64,000 nucleotides of DNA from Acetitomaculum ruminis DSM 5522 (GTDB lineage: Bacteria; Bacillota; Clostridia; Lachnospirales; Lachnospiraceae), in assembly GCF_900112085.1 (NCBI RefSeq), contig NZ_FOJY01000011.1, positions 1 through 64,000 of the forward strand, read 5' to 3'. The position numbers and the translations under genes were made by a program. The notes under the pieces are model-generated. The model ran no database searches. It was not told where the DNA came from and saw only the letters and a list, made by a program, of their open reading frames with translations. Within the stretch, counting starts at the first letter, position 1; each line of letters begins with the position of its first letter. Below, one piece after another: positions 47,074-56,910 of this stretch.

Positions 47074-49326
47074 TTATTTAGTTTTTACTTTCATTGTCTT
47101 TGACCAGTAAGAATAATATTTCTTCTTTCCCACATTTTTATATGCTCTTACCCTTACATAGTAAATTCTATTCTTTCTAAGTTTTCTAACTATTTTAGTT
47201 GTCTGTAGATTATTTTTTATAACCAGACGCTTTTTATTTTTGTTAAAATGTCTATCTGTTGAATAGAATATTTCATATCCGCTGGCACTGGTATTTCTTA
47301 CTAATGAAATCTTAAATCCTCTTGTTAGTGATTTAAGTGCTTTTATTCCGGTTTTCTTAGGGCGGATTTTAAATGTCTTTGATACACTACCTTTATATCT
47401 GCCTCTAAATTTAATTGTTACCTTTGCTTTTCCGGCACTTCTATTATTTGCATATCTTACTTTGTAATATTTGGATTTGATTATTTTTCCTTTTGAGTCT
47501 TTAACTGTAACTCCCGGTTTTATGGCTTTTCCACTATATACAAAGGATTTAGCAGATAACTTTACACTTTTTATTTTATTAATTGTTATATAAGAAGTCT
47601 TTCCACATAAACTGCAAACCTTTTTGATTTTTCCATTATGTCTGGTATCAGCTTTTTTTACAACAACATATTTAAATTCATGTTTTTTCTCTTTTATCTT
47701 TTTTGTAAAAGCTTTGATTCTCACTGATAAATCAGATGTTTGAGAGCTTTTTTTAAGATCATAAACCCTGTTTCCTAAAATAAAGCTTTGGTTATAGCCT
47801 GTTTCATTATTTGTTTTATACCAGCTTCCATTTCTATTACTGCTGCTTCCTGCAAGAATTCCAACGGTGTTATTTTTATAACCGGATTTTGTTAATGTAA
47901 CTACTATTGCAAATCTTGAGCCTTTTTTGGCAATAACCGGCTTTTTAAGTTTAATAGTATGAAAGCCCATATGTTTTATTGTTTTTTTGGTAGTAGCTTT
48001 AGAAACCAGTTTTCCGCTTTTTGGATTTGAAGCTTTCTCTATATTTTTATAAACTTCAACCTTTACTGTTGTATTAACACTTGCTGTTGCAATACCTATT
48101 GCTTCTATACTTTCTAATACATTACCTTTAACAACAAATTCATTAGCAGCTTTTAACTTCTTATTTGCATAAAAGCCCATATCAAGGCTAAAATCGCCAT
48201 CATATTGATAATTATAGTCATAATTATTTTTCTTGCCTAACTCATAAGTTGCTACATTAGAAAGGGTTTTATCACAGTAAGATATACGAAAACATCCTTT
48301 ACTATCAGCAAAATAGGTGTTTTTTCCCCAGCTGTTTAAAGCAATCCAGGCACCGTTTTTTGATGGCTGTTTTTTAAAATTGCTATTTGAATAGTTGTCA
48401 TCCCAACCTACTAAAGTTACCTCATGCAAGCTGTTTAAATTATTTGTATTATCTTTATAGAATGCATTGTTTTTCGGATTTAAGTAGTTAATATCCGCAT
48501 CAACTGTTACAGAAACAGCTCCATTTTTCATAATGGCTTTTTTAATCTCCTGAGTATCTGAAGCAGACATCCAGTCGGAGTTTTCAAGATGAGCAATACT
48601 GGTTTTATAAGAATTTCTTTTTTTAAGCTTTTTAAATGAAGAATCCTTATAATTCTTAATTTTGCTGTAGGCTTTTGGGTCTGTGCTTTCTTTATAGATT
48701 CCTGCCCAGGTTGAAAGAAACAGGGAATTCATAAAAGAATTTCCACCGCTAAAAAAATCATTCTTACCATAATTTGCGGTATTTTTCACACCCATATGGG
48801 TATTTTTATCTTCACCTGTAAGCTTTAAGGAATCGTTTTGCCTGTTGAATTCGTAATAAGCAAGCTGTGTTTCAGATAAATTCAGGGAATTGTATTTGAA
48901 TTTTGAGCTGTTAAGCATATAAATAGACATAGCATTTGTTGCTGCAAATGCCCAACAGGTATTTTTCTTTCCCTGATTAGCTACTTTAGGTGCTTTTTTT
49001 ACTTTTAAAGTATTGTAGGATGATGGCAGATTTGAAGCCTTTGAATATGGACTGGCAAATCCCTTAGGTACTTCTTCTGATAATTTACCATTGCTTAATT
49101 CTTCATTGACACTTGGAATATCTATGTCAATAACTTCAGCACCACTTTGACTTTTTTTCTTGACATTGTTTTCGTCATAAACTTTCTCAAGCCTTGGTTT
49201 GTCATATGTCTCTTCTTGTTCATCCTGGCTGATGGTAGTTTCCATTGCCATGGCAGTCACTGGATTTATGCTTTCTAAAAGCATAATCAGAGACAAAATA
49301 ATAATTGGTATTTTTCTTTTTTTCAT
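47074..49326 (-). CDS. Secreted papain-like (C1) cysteine protease with repeat tail, copy 3
   Basis: ATG 49326 is preferred over a TTG upstream, as GGAGG then has proper spacing. The about 750-residue protein has a signal peptide (KIPIIILSLIMLLESINPVT), a propeptide, the C1 protease (NQGKKNTCWAFAATNAMS, HEVTLVGWDDNYSNS, IALNSWGKN, all three catalytic residues present), the lectin-like domain, the KVCSLCGKTS motif, one Ig-like repeat and the fibronectin-like end. It is the most divergent of the three and the most basic in its tail (many Lys/Arg), which might favour binding to cell-wall acids. Own terminator. Confidence 0.9.
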   Translation of the reverse strand: MKKRKIPIIILSLIMLLESINPVTAMAMETTISQDEQEETYDKPRLEKVYDENNVKKKSQSGAEVIDIDIPSVNEELSNGKLSEEVPKGFASPYSKASNLPSSYNTLKVKKAPKVANQGKKNTCWAFAATNAMSIYMLNSSKFKYNSLNLSETQLAYYEFNRQNDSLKLTGEDKNTHMGVKNTANYGKNDFFSGGNSFMNSLFLSTWAGIYKESTDPKAYSKIKNYKDSSFKKLKKRNSYKTSIAHLENSDWMSASDTQEIKKAIMKNGAVSVTVDADINYLNPKNNAFYKDNTNNLNSLHEVTLVGWDDNYSNSNFKKQPSKNGAWIALNSWGKNTYFADSKGCFRISYCDKTLSNVATYELGKKNNYDYNYQYDGDFSLDMGFYANKKLKAANEFVVKGNVLESIEAIGIATASVNTTVKVEVYKNIEKASNPKSGKLVSKATTKKTIKHMGFHTIKLKKPVIAKKGSRFAIVVTLTKSGYKNNTVGILAGSSSNRNGSWYKTNNETGYNQSFILGNRVYDLKKSSQTSDLSVRIKAFTKKIKEKKHEFKYVVVKKADTRHNGKIKKVCSLCGKTSYITINKIKSVKLSAKSFVYSGKAIKPGVTVKDSKGKIIKSKYYKVRYANNRSAGKAKVTIKFRGRYKGSVSKTFKIRPKKTGIKALKSLTRGFKISLVRNTSASGYEIFYSTDRHFNKNKKRLVIKNNLQTTKIVRKLRKNRIYYVRVRAYKNVGKKKYYSYWSKTMKVKTK

Positions 49327-49431
49327 TTTTCTTTTTTCCTCCAAATTTTTATTATCCTAGATTTAATACATATTAATGTTTTATCTAACTTTTGTCAAAA
49401 AAAATTATATTTTGTCTCTGATATTTAAATA

Positions 49432-50565
49432 TTATTGTTTAAGTTTTTCTACAAAATCTGCCATAACTTCGGAAATTTTTATCTGCTGAGGACAGACTTC
49501 TTCACAGTTTCTACAGGCCTCACAGGCTTGTGGTCTTTTATCTTCCGGAAATTCCGATACCTTCATTTGTACAAAGAAGGCATTTCCTGTAAATTTTAAT
49601 TCATTATATAAAGCAATTAAATCCGGTATCTTTAATTCATGTGGACAGCCGCTTAGACAGTATCCGCAGCCCGTACAACCTATAATTTTATTTGCCAAAA
49701 GACTTTTTACCACATCATTTACAGCAACTTTTTCTTCAATGTTTAAAGGCTTTTTTTCTTCAAAAGTCTTAATATTTTCCTCTAACTGATTCATATCTGA
49801 CATACCGGAAAGTATCATTTTAACTGATGGAATTGTCTGTAAAAATCTAAATCCCCAGGCAGGTATAGTTTCATCAGGTCTTTGTTTTTTTAAAATAGCC
49901 TCCTGCTCATCAGTAAGTTTAGAAAGCCTTCCTCCTCTTAAAGGTTCCATTACCCAGATTGGTATATTATATTTTTCCAGTAATTCTATTTTTTCTCTTG
50001 CTTTTTGGAAACTGTAATCTAAATAATTAAGCTGTATCTGACAAAATTCCATGTCTTTACCATATTTTTTTAAAAATCTTTCCATAGTTTCAAGATTTCC
50101 ATGGGTAGAAAAGCCTAAATGTACTATTCTTCCCTTATCTTTTTGCTCTTTTAAATAGGAAAAAACTCCGTATTGTTCATCCATATAAGCATCAATATTT
50201 GCTTCACACACATTGTGAAAAAGATAAAAATCAAAATAATCCACCTGAAGTTTTTCTAACTGTTTTTCAAAAGTTTCTTTTGGTTTTTTTATATTATTAA
50301 TGTCATAACCCGGAAATTTCGTTGCCAGATAAAAACTTTTTCTGTCATAATTTTTAAGAATTTTCCCCATTACTATTTCAGAATTTCCCATATGATATCC
50401 GAAAGCCGTATCATAATAATTGATACCGTTTTTCATGGCATATTCCACCATTTTTGCAGTGCTTTTTTCATCAATTTTCCCTGCATCATTATCCAGGGTA
50501 GGAAGGCGCATGGCTCCAAATCCCAAGCCCGATAACTTAATCTCCTTATAATCGTTGTAATACAT
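49432..50565 (-). CDS. Aldo/keto reductase with C-terminal iron-sulfur domain
   Basis: The 377-residue protein has an aldo/keto reductase barrel (catalytic Asp and Tyr in YYDTAFGYHMGNSE, VDYFDFYLFHNVCE, IWVMEPLRGGRL) and, from about residue 285, a ferredoxin-like part with GCTGCGYCLSGCPHEL and ACEACRNCEEVCPQQ. This two-part family is common in anaerobes; the partner substrate is not established. It starts 14 bases after the hybrid kinase stop on the same strand, so it may be its co-transcribed neighbour. Confidence 0.92.
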   Translation of the reverse strand: MYYNDYKEIKLSGLGFGAMRLPTLDNDAGKIDEKSTAKMVEYAMKNGINYYDTAFGYHMGNSEIVMGKILKNYDRKSFYLATKFPGYDINNIKKPKETFEKQLEKLQVDYFDFYLFHNVCEANIDAYMDEQYGVFSYLKEQKDKGRIVHLGFSTHGNLETMERFLKKYGKDMEFCQIQLNYLDYSFQKAREKIELLEKYNIPIWVMEPLRGGRLSKLTDEQEAILKKQRPDETIPAWGFRFLQTIPSVKMILSGMSDMNQLEENIKTFEEKKPLNIEEKVAVNDVVKSLLANKIIGCTGCGYCLSGCPHELKIPDLIALYNELKFTGNAFFVQMKVSEFPEDKRPQACEACRNCEEVCPQQIKISEVMADFVEKLKQ

Positions 50566-50578
50566 AGTACTCCTCCTT

Positions 50579-53500
50579 TTATTTAATTACCCATTTTTGC
50601 AAAACCCTTGCCAGGGTAGGCATATCTATAGGTTTTGAAATATGCTCATTCATTCCGGACTCTATTGCCTCTTGAACATCCTGAGCAAAAGCATTAGCCG
50701 TCATTGCTATAATTGGAACATTTTTACAATAGTCCCTTTCTGATTTTCTTACTGTCCTTGTTGCTTCGTATCCATTCATCCCCGGCATTTGAATATCCAT
50801 TAATACTATGTCATAATATCCATCTTCACATTCTGTTAATTTTTCAACTGCCAAACTTCCGTCTTCCACCCAGTCAACCCTGATTTTGGAAAGGGATAAT
50901 ATTTCTCTGGCTATCTCCGCATTTAATTCATTATCCTCCACCAGCAATACCCTGTAATCCGAAAGATCCATTTCTTTAAAATCAAAGAGAGGTTCTTCTT
51001 CTTTTTTCTCTATTTTATTTTTATTTATAAGAGAATCAAATACCCTGATTATATTTGATTTAAAAAGAGGCTTACTAATAAAGGCATCCGCTTTTGATTC
51101 ATCATATTCATCTTTTGTATAAGCCCAGTTATAATCGGCTACTACCGTATATATGTCTTTTGAATATTTTTTTATCTCTTTTGATATATCATATCCTGAC
51201 ATATCCCACAAAGATGCATTTATCATCACTGCAAGGTAATCACCGTCAACAGCCTCTTCTATGGCTTCAAAACCGGAATATACATTTTTTGTAATAAAGC
51301 CGATATTTTCCAGATAATTACTTACTACCTCCACATTTACAGGATTATCCCCTACCACGAGGATTTTTTTACCTTCAAAAATTCTATATTCCGCCTTGTT
51401 TTCCTGCTTTATGTTCAGATAAAAGGTTATGGTAAATTTAGATCCTTTATTTAACTTACTTTCAACCTTTATATCTCCTCCCATCATTCTGACTATATTT
51501 CTGGTTATTGCCATACCCAGTCCTGTTCCCTGAATTCTTCTTACTCTTTTATCCTCTGCTCTTGAAAATGCATCAAATATTTTCTCCACATATTCTTTGG
51601 ACATTCCTATTCCATTATCTTCTACTATAAACTCATAACAGGCAAGTTTTTCCTTATTTGTAGGCTTTTCTGAAAGACAGATATGGATACTTCCCTTTTC
51701 CGGTGTATATTTTATGGCATTTCCCAATATATTTGTAAATACCTGCTGAATCCTTAAGCTGTCTCCTAAAACCTCCTCATGTTCTACATTAGAAACTGTT
51801 ACTATTAATTCCTGATTTTTCTTTAAAATTAGAGTCTTATTCATATTCAAAAGATTGTCAAACAATTCTGAAAGATTAAATTCCTCTTCTGCCAGATCCA
51901 CCTTGCCGGATTCAATTTTACTCATATCAAGTACTTCATTTATAAGTCCCAGTAAATGGTCACTGGCAATGGTTATTTTTGAAAGACAATCGCAAAGCTT
52001 TTCCTTATTGTCAAGATTTGTCTTGGCAATGGCTGTCATACCAATTATGGCATTCATAGGAGTTCTTATATCATGGGACATATTTGCAAGGAAATTGGAC
52101 TTTGCTCTGTTGGCAGCCTCGGCAGAACTAAAGGCATCCACCAGTGCTTTTTCCTGAAGTTTTTCCTTTTTTATCATTTCTCCCACATCTCTGGAACCGA
52201 TAACTGCAACTTTTCTTCCACTGTTTCTTTCAACATAAACTATATGACATTGAATATAGGTAATTTCTCCCTTTCCTTTTTTAGTATAAATAATGTCAAA
52301 GGTATTATCATCGGATTTAAGATTTTCTAAAGATAAAGCCTCCATAAATTCTTCTCTGTCTCCGGCTTCAACAATTTCTTTACAAAACTGTGCCACGGTT
52401 TTATCCCATAAACCGTTATTCTTTCGGATATAGGAAGCTACCAGCTCCCCATCTTCATTACTGCTTCTATAGGACATTACTTTATTGTTTTCATAATCCA
52501 CAAGCAATACGGAATAATATTCTTCTCCAAGACCTTCAATTATCTCTCTGGTATCTTCTCTTCTTTTTTCTTCTTCTATTTCATCATCAATTACCCTTGA
52601 AAGAGTAACTGCATAAATATCCCCACCGGTATTATCTATGTAAATAGACCTGGTTTCTACCCAGTGTATATTTTCATCATCTCCCATTTGAGTATGTCTT
52701 AATACTCTTCCATTTCCTCCTGCTAAAAACTCTGAAAGCATTGCCTTTCTGGAAAAATATCTTAAAAATTCCTTTTTATGTTTTTCATTAAAAATTGTGG
52801 CAGCTCCCATTTCCACCAGCTCATCTATTGTGCCTTTAGTAGGTGCAGCATGAATAATATATTTATCATGGGAAAGTACCTGATAAGTATTTTTTGTAAG
52901 ATTTAAAAATATACCTAAGGGATATACAGTGCTTGCAGCTGCAGAAAGCAGTTTAAGATTAATCTCTAATTGCTCCTGTTTTTCTTTTTCCTGATTTATG
53001 TCCCTTATGGCCACAATAAATGTTTTTAAATTTCCATTTTTGTCCCTGTCCACTTCTATAACATAAATCTGACTCCAGCCCAAAATATTTCCGTAAAAAT
53101 CCTCCATCACGGATTTTTCCCCTTTAAGCCTTTCATCTATGGTGGATAAATCGAGAAATTCTCTTATTTTTTTTGTAAATTCCGGAGATACCACTTTTCC
53201 TGCTATGCTTTTTATCCTTTTTGTATAGATACCCTTTTCTCCGATTATATTATGAATAAAAGGTATGGAGGAAAGTTCTTCATAGGTATTATTTGTTAAA
53301 TCAACATAATAGGTGGCATAATAGATTTTACTCATTATATCTATAAGCCTTTCCCTGTCATGCATTTGCTTTTGTATTTTGCGTTCTTCGTCACTTAAAG
53401 ATAAATCTTTAAAAATTTCCTCCACCAAAATAAGAGCTTTTGTGCATAAGCCTTTTTCATCAAAGGAAACTGCAGTAACAGTCATTTTACTAAACTGATG

Positions 53501-53794
53501 TCTGTTTTTTAGGCACACTTTCGTCTCTGCTTTTTCAAAACCATTTTCTATTTTATTTAACATATTGGAAAATTCATGGATAAAATGTGGTTTAATAAAT
53601 TCACCTGCGAAACTTTCCGGCATGTCTGCCATAAAAGTATCACAGTTAAAAACAACCTTAGAGGTGTCCGGAATTAGAGCAAGCTTCTTTTGAGGATAAT
53701 AAACAAGGGCATAAATTCCCATAGAAGCCATGGCTTTGAAAGAAGCTTCTTCACTTATTATATAGCTTTCATTCTCATAAACATATTCTTTCAT
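50579..53794 (-). CDS. Hybrid sensor histidine kinase with two receiver domains
   Basis: ATG 53794 was chosen because GAGG lies 7 bases upstream. The 1071-residue protein has no clear membrane helix. About 540 N-terminal residues contain three PAS-like sensor regions. The kinase core has the phospho-accepting His at about 574 (NMSHDIRTPMNAIIGMT) and an ATPase with VEDNGIGMSKEYVEKIFDAF and GTGLGMAITRNIVRMMGGDI. Receiver 1 (about 808-920) has lost the phospho-aspartate: the site reads LAVMINASLWDMSGY. Receiver 2 (about 945-1065) is intact: VLLVEDNELNAEIA, YDIVLMDIQMPGMNGYEA, IIAMTANAFA. No output domain follows, so a separate phosphotransfer partner or protein contact is expected. Confidence 0.92.
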   Translation of the reverse strand: MKEYVYENESYIISEEASFKAMASMGIYALVYYPQKKLALIPDTSKVVFNCDTFMADMPESFAGEFIKPHFIHEFSNMLNKIENGFEKAETKVCLKNRHQFSKMTVTAVSFDEKGLCTKALILVEEIFKDLSLSDEERKIQKQMHDRERLIDIMSKIYYATYYVDLTNNTYEELSSIPFIHNIIGEKGIYTKRIKSIAGKVVSPEFTKKIREFLDLSTIDERLKGEKSVMEDFYGNILGWSQIYVIEVDRDKNGNLKTFIVAIRDINQEKEKQEQLEINLKLLSAAASTVYPLGIFLNLTKNTYQVLSHDKYIIHAAPTKGTIDELVEMGAATIFNEKHKKEFLRYFSRKAMLSEFLAGGNGRVLRHTQMGDDENIHWVETRSIYIDNTGGDIYAVTLSRVIDDEIEEEKRREDTREIIEGLGEEYYSVLLVDYENNKVMSYRSSNEDGELVASYIRKNNGLWDKTVAQFCKEIVEAGDREEFMEALSLENLKSDDNTFDIIYTKKGKGEITYIQCHIVYVERNSGRKVAVIGSRDVGEMIKKEKLQEKALVDAFSSAEAANRAKSNFLANMSHDIRTPMNAIIGMTAIAKTNLDNKEKLCDCLSKITIASDHLLGLINEVLDMSKIESGKVDLAEEEFNLSELFDNLLNMNKTLILKKNQELIVTVSNVEHEEVLGDSLRIQQVFTNILGNAIKYTPEKGSIHICLSEKPTNKEKLACYEFIVEDNGIGMSKEYVEKIFDAFSRAEDKRVRRIQGTGLGMAITRNIVRMMGGDIKVESKLNKGSKFTITFYLNIKQENKAEYRIFEGKKILVVGDNPVNVEVVSNYLENIGFITKNVYSGFEAIEEAVDGDYLAVMINASLWDMSGYDISKEIKKYSKDIYTVVADYNWAYTKDEYDESKADAFISKPLFKSNIIRVFDSLINKNKIEKKEEEPLFDFKEMDLSDYRVLLVEDNELNAEIAREILSLSKIRVDWVEDGSLAVEKLTECEDGYYDIVLMDIQMPGMNGYEATRTVRKSERDYCKNVPIIAMTANAFAQDVQEAIESGMNEHISKPIDMPTLARVLQKWVIK

Positions 53795-53913
53795 AAGCAA
53801 ACCTCAACAATTGTCTTTTTTATTGAAAAAATTTTCCCTGTTTTTAAAGATAGTACTTGTTATAGAAGTTAATAAACCTTGTCTAATAGTTTTCGGAATA
53901 TTTTCGCTTTAAG

Positions 53914-53950
53914 AAAAGGGCAAAATCATATAAAAATGACTTGCCCTTTT
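53914..53950 (-). terminator. Terminator of the sucrose PTS operon
   Basis: AAAAGGGCAA pairs with TTGCCCTTTT with an inner ATCAT/ATGAC-type stem; it stands about 95 bases after the ptsI stop. Confidence 0.88.
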
Positions 53951-54043
53951 TATTCGGATTTTGCATATTAATGTATCAGCTGTTTTTTGCAAATCCATTT
54001 TATTTTTCTAAAGGTTAAGAAAAACTATTACTAAATTTAGCTC

Positions 54044-55657
54044 TTAGTCTCCTTCAATTACCTGTCGTCTTACCTTAAGCAAGAAGGAAGAAGAAACACT
54101 AAGTTCATCAATTCCCATTTCAAGGAAACGACTTGTAAGTGTGGTATCCGCTCCTAATTCGCCGCAGATTCCCACCCAGATGCCTTCTTTATGACCATTA
54201 TCTATAGCCATTTTTATCAGTCTTAAAACTGCTTCGTGATGAGTATCCGTAAATAGCTCCAACTTAGGATTTTGACGGTCTGCCGCCAAAGTATATTGAA
54301 TAAGGTCGTTGGTTCCAATGCTGAAAAAGTCTACTTCTTTTGCCAAAAGATCGCTGATTACTGCTGATGCCGGTGTTTCAATCATTATTCCCTGACTGAA
54401 TTTTCCATATCCAACTCCTGCAGCATCCAGTTCTTTTTTTACTTCCTCCACCAGATCCTTAATTCGTCTTACTTCATCCACTGAAATAATCATTGGATAC
54501 ATAATAGCTATGTTTCCGTAAGCACTGGCACGAATAAGTGCCCTTAGCTGGGTTTTAAATATTTCCGGTCTTGTAAGACATAAACGAATAGCACGAAGTC
54601 CCATAGCAGGATTATCTTCTTTTTCCAAATCAAAATAATCCACCTGTTTATCAGCCCCGATATCCAGGGTACGGATAACTACAAGCTTTCCGGCCATCAT
54701 CTCTGCCACTGTTTTGTAAGCTTGAAATTGTTCTTCTTCGCTTGGATAATCATCCGTTCCAAGATATAAAAATTCACTTCTGAAAAGACCGATTCCCTCA
54801 GCATCATTTTCCAAAGCAGCCGCTACATCAGATACATTTCCGATATTTGCAAAAAGTTTAATTTTTTTACCGGACTTACTTATGGTTTCTTTACCCTTAT
54901 ATTGTTGTAATAACTGCTGCTTTTCTTTTTGTTCCAGTAATTTTTTGTTATATTTATCAAGCTCTTGGCTCGTTGGATCTACGATAAATATTCCTTCATT
55001 TCCATCAATAATTCCCATTTTTCCATTCCACTCAGGATCAATTTCAATCTCCACCAAAGCTGGAATGTTCATGGCACGGGCAAGAATAGCCGTATGGGAA
55101 TTAACAGAACCTTGATGAGTTACAAAGCCTAAAAGGCAACTTTTATCAAGCTGAACCGTCTCACTTGGGGCAAGATTTTCGGCTATTACTATAGAAGGAC
55201 TCGTTAAGCCCTCATCTTCTTTTCTATTTTCAAGAACTCTGATAACTCTTTCTGATATGTCTATCATATCCGCCGACCTTGCCCTAAAATACTCATCCTC
55301 CATTTCAGAAAACATCTTGGCAAAATTATCAGCCGTTGTAGCTACAGCATATTCAGCATTAACCATCTGGGTTTCTATGATATTATAAACAGAATCATTG
55401 TAATCATCATCATCTAAAAGCATGGCATGAGTCTCGAAAATGGCTGCATTTGCCTCTCCTACCTCTACAAGAGCCTTTTCATAAATATCATTTAATTCAT
55501 CAATAGCCTGATCCCTGGCCTTTTTATATCTTTCAATCTCTGCATTTGCATCATCAATCTTAGACCTCTTTACAACAGAAGCCTTTACACCGTAATAATA
55601 TATTTTGCCTACTGCTATTCCATCATAGACAATTTTTCCGGAAATACATTTGCTCAT
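54044..55657 (-). CDS. ptsI: PEP-protein phosphotransferase, Enzyme I of the PTS
   Basis: EI takes phosphate from phosphoenolpyruvate and passes it to HPr. The 537-residue protein has the HPr-binding N-terminal part, the active-site His in GSVNSHTAILARAMNIPALV, the PEP-binding barrel with GLFRSEFLYLG, MGLRAIRLCLTRPEIFKTQL and the Cys-containing IWVGICGELGADTTL. It is about 30 residues shorter than typical EI. It is the last gene of the sucrose operon, 33 bases after the HPr gene, with AGGAGG. Confidence 0.96.
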   Translation of the reverse strand: MSKCISGKIVYDGIAVGKIYYYGVKASVVKRSKIDDANAEIERYKKARDQAIDELNDIYEKALVEVGEANAAIFETHAMLLDDDDYNDSVYNIIETQMVNAEYAVATTADNFAKMFSEMEDEYFRARSADMIDISERVIRVLENRKEDEGLTSPSIVIAENLAPSETVQLDKSCLLGFVTHQGSVNSHTAILARAMNIPALVEIEIDPEWNGKMGIIDGNEGIFIVDPTSQELDKYNKKLLEQKEKQQLLQQYKGKETISKSGKKIKLFANIGNVSDVAAALENDAEGIGLFRSEFLYLGTDDYPSEEEQFQAYKTVAEMMAGKLVVIRTLDIGADKQVDYFDLEKEDNPAMGLRAIRLCLTRPEIFKTQLRALIRASAYGNIAIMYPMIISVDEVRRIKDLVEEVKKELDAAGVGYGKFSQGIMIETPASAVISDLLAKEVDFFSIGTNDLIQYTLAADRQNPKLELFTDTHHEAVLRLIKMAIDNGHKEGIWVGICGELGADTTLTSRFLEMGIDELSVSSSFLLKVRRQVIEGD

Positions 55658-55690
55658 AACTGCCTCCTTTTCTACAATAGGTAAGCTATT

Positions 55691-55948
55691 TTAGAAATTC
55701 TCTTTAAAGAATTCTTCTAAAGCAACTGCTGCTTCCTCTTCGTTATCTCCTTCTACAGAAATTGTAACAGTCTGTCCTTTTTTTACTCCAAGTTGCATAA
55801 GTTGTAATGTCTTTGTAACATCTGCTTCTTTTCCATCTACACCAAGAACTGCTTTTATTCCAAGTTCTTTAACTTTTTTCTTTAATTGTCCTGCTGGACG
55901 CGCATGGATACCTACTTCATCTGTAATTGTGTAATTAAATGTCTTCAT
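55691..55948 (-). CDS. ptsH: HPr-like phosphocarrier lacking the regulatory serine
   Basis: HPr carries phosphate from EI to the sugar-specific enzymes. His15 lies in VGIHARPAGQLK, as in all HPr. The second regulatory site is different: where normal Gram-positive HPr has Ser46 (NLKSIMGVMSLG) this protein reads DVTKTLQLMQLGVKKG, with Lys at the aligned position. It should thus not be phosphorylated there by HPr kinase or serve CcpA. Thr45 and Thr47 flank the site and are a remote possibility. 85 residues, normal length. The start overlaps the scrK stop by four bases (ATGA). Confidence 0.95.
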   Translation of the reverse strand: MKTFNYTITDEVGIHARPAGQLKKKVKELGIKAVLGVDGKEADVTKTLQLMQLGVKKGQTVTISVEGDNEEEAAVALEEFFKENF

Positions 55949-56910
55949 TTAAAGATCTCCTCCATTTCTTTATAAGTCGGATATGACTCTGCTGCTCCAT
56001 TTTTTTGAATACTTATACTGCAATAACAATTAGAATAATCAAGTAATTCTTCCAATTGCTCTTTTGTTAGTTTTTCTAAATTATCACGGTTATATCCCTT
56101 TTCCAATAATCTATAAAGGAAAGAACCAATAAAAGCATCTCCTGCTCCTGTTGTATCTATGGCTTTGACTTTTTTACAGGGAGATTTTGCTCTTACATCC
56201 TTGCATATTGCCAAAGCACCTGCTGATCCCATTGTATAAATAATCATTTTTACTTTGCCGGTGAATAACTGTGGCAATGCTTTTTCAATATCCGTAAGAC
56301 CTGTTAAAAATTCCAATTCCTCATCAGATACTTTTAATATATCGGCTTCCGGTATAAAATCCCAAACCGCTTTTTTAAGTTCCTCAAGATTCTCCCAGAG
56401 ATTAAGTCTTAAGTTTGGATCAAAACTAATCAGCATATTTTCCTCGTTGGCATATTTAATAGCCTGCTTATGGGCATCCTTCATAGGAAAATCTCCCAAA
56501 GATACTGAGCAAAAATGAAATACATCTGCTCCTTTAAAGATTTCCCGATCTACATCCTCCGGACGATATAACATATCTGCCCCCGGTTTTCTGTAAAAGG
56601 AAAATTCTCTGTTTCCATCTTCTTTTAATGCCACAAAGGCAAGTGAGGTATTTGCCGATACGGTTCTTACGATTTTTGAACAGTCAATTGCATAGGATTC
56701 AAGCTCATTATAAATTTTATCTCCAAAGGGATCATCTCCCAGCTTGGTTAAAATTACGGATTTTCCTCCCAGTTTGGTAAATGCAACACAGACATTTGCC
56801 GGTGCGCCTCCCACTTTTGGTTCAAATCCCTTTACCTTGCTGATGCCTGCTCCAGTCTGCTGTGGAATAAAATCTATCAACGCTTCACCGATAGCAATTA
56901 ATTTGCACAT
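55945..56910 (-). CDS. scrK: Fructokinase (PfkB family)
   Basis: ATG 56910 (MCKLIAIGEALIDFIPQQTG) is preferred because GAGG lies 8 bases upstream; the longer form starts within the GH32 gene. The PfkB signatures are present: KVGGAPANVCVAFTKLGGKS near the start and the catalytic DTTGAGDAFIGSFLYRLL near the end, where the Asp is the base. In the sucrose operon it phosphorylates the fructose released by the hydrolase. 321 residues. It overlaps the end of the hydrolase gene by 13 bases. Confidence 0.94.
   Translation of the reverse strand: MCKLIAIGEALIDFIPQQTGAGISKVKGFEPKVGGAPANVCVAFTKLGGKSVILTKLGDDPFGDKIYNELESYAIDCSKIVRTVSANTSLAFVALKEDGNREFSFYRKPGADMLYRPEDVDREIFKGADVFHFCSVSLGDFPMKDAHKQAIKYANEENMLISFDPNLRLNLWENLEELKKAVWDFIPEADILKVSDEELEFLTGLTDIEKALPQLFTGKVKMIIYTMGSAGALAICKDVRAKSPCKKVKAIDTTGAGDAFIGSFLYRLLEKGYNRDNLEKLTKEQLEELLDYSNCYCSISIQKNGAAESYPTYKEMEEIFK

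Noticed and set aside
41904-49326. Antisense frames up to 77 codons within the protease genes
   Set aside because: Shadows of strongly supported coding sequence; none has a ribosome site or domain.
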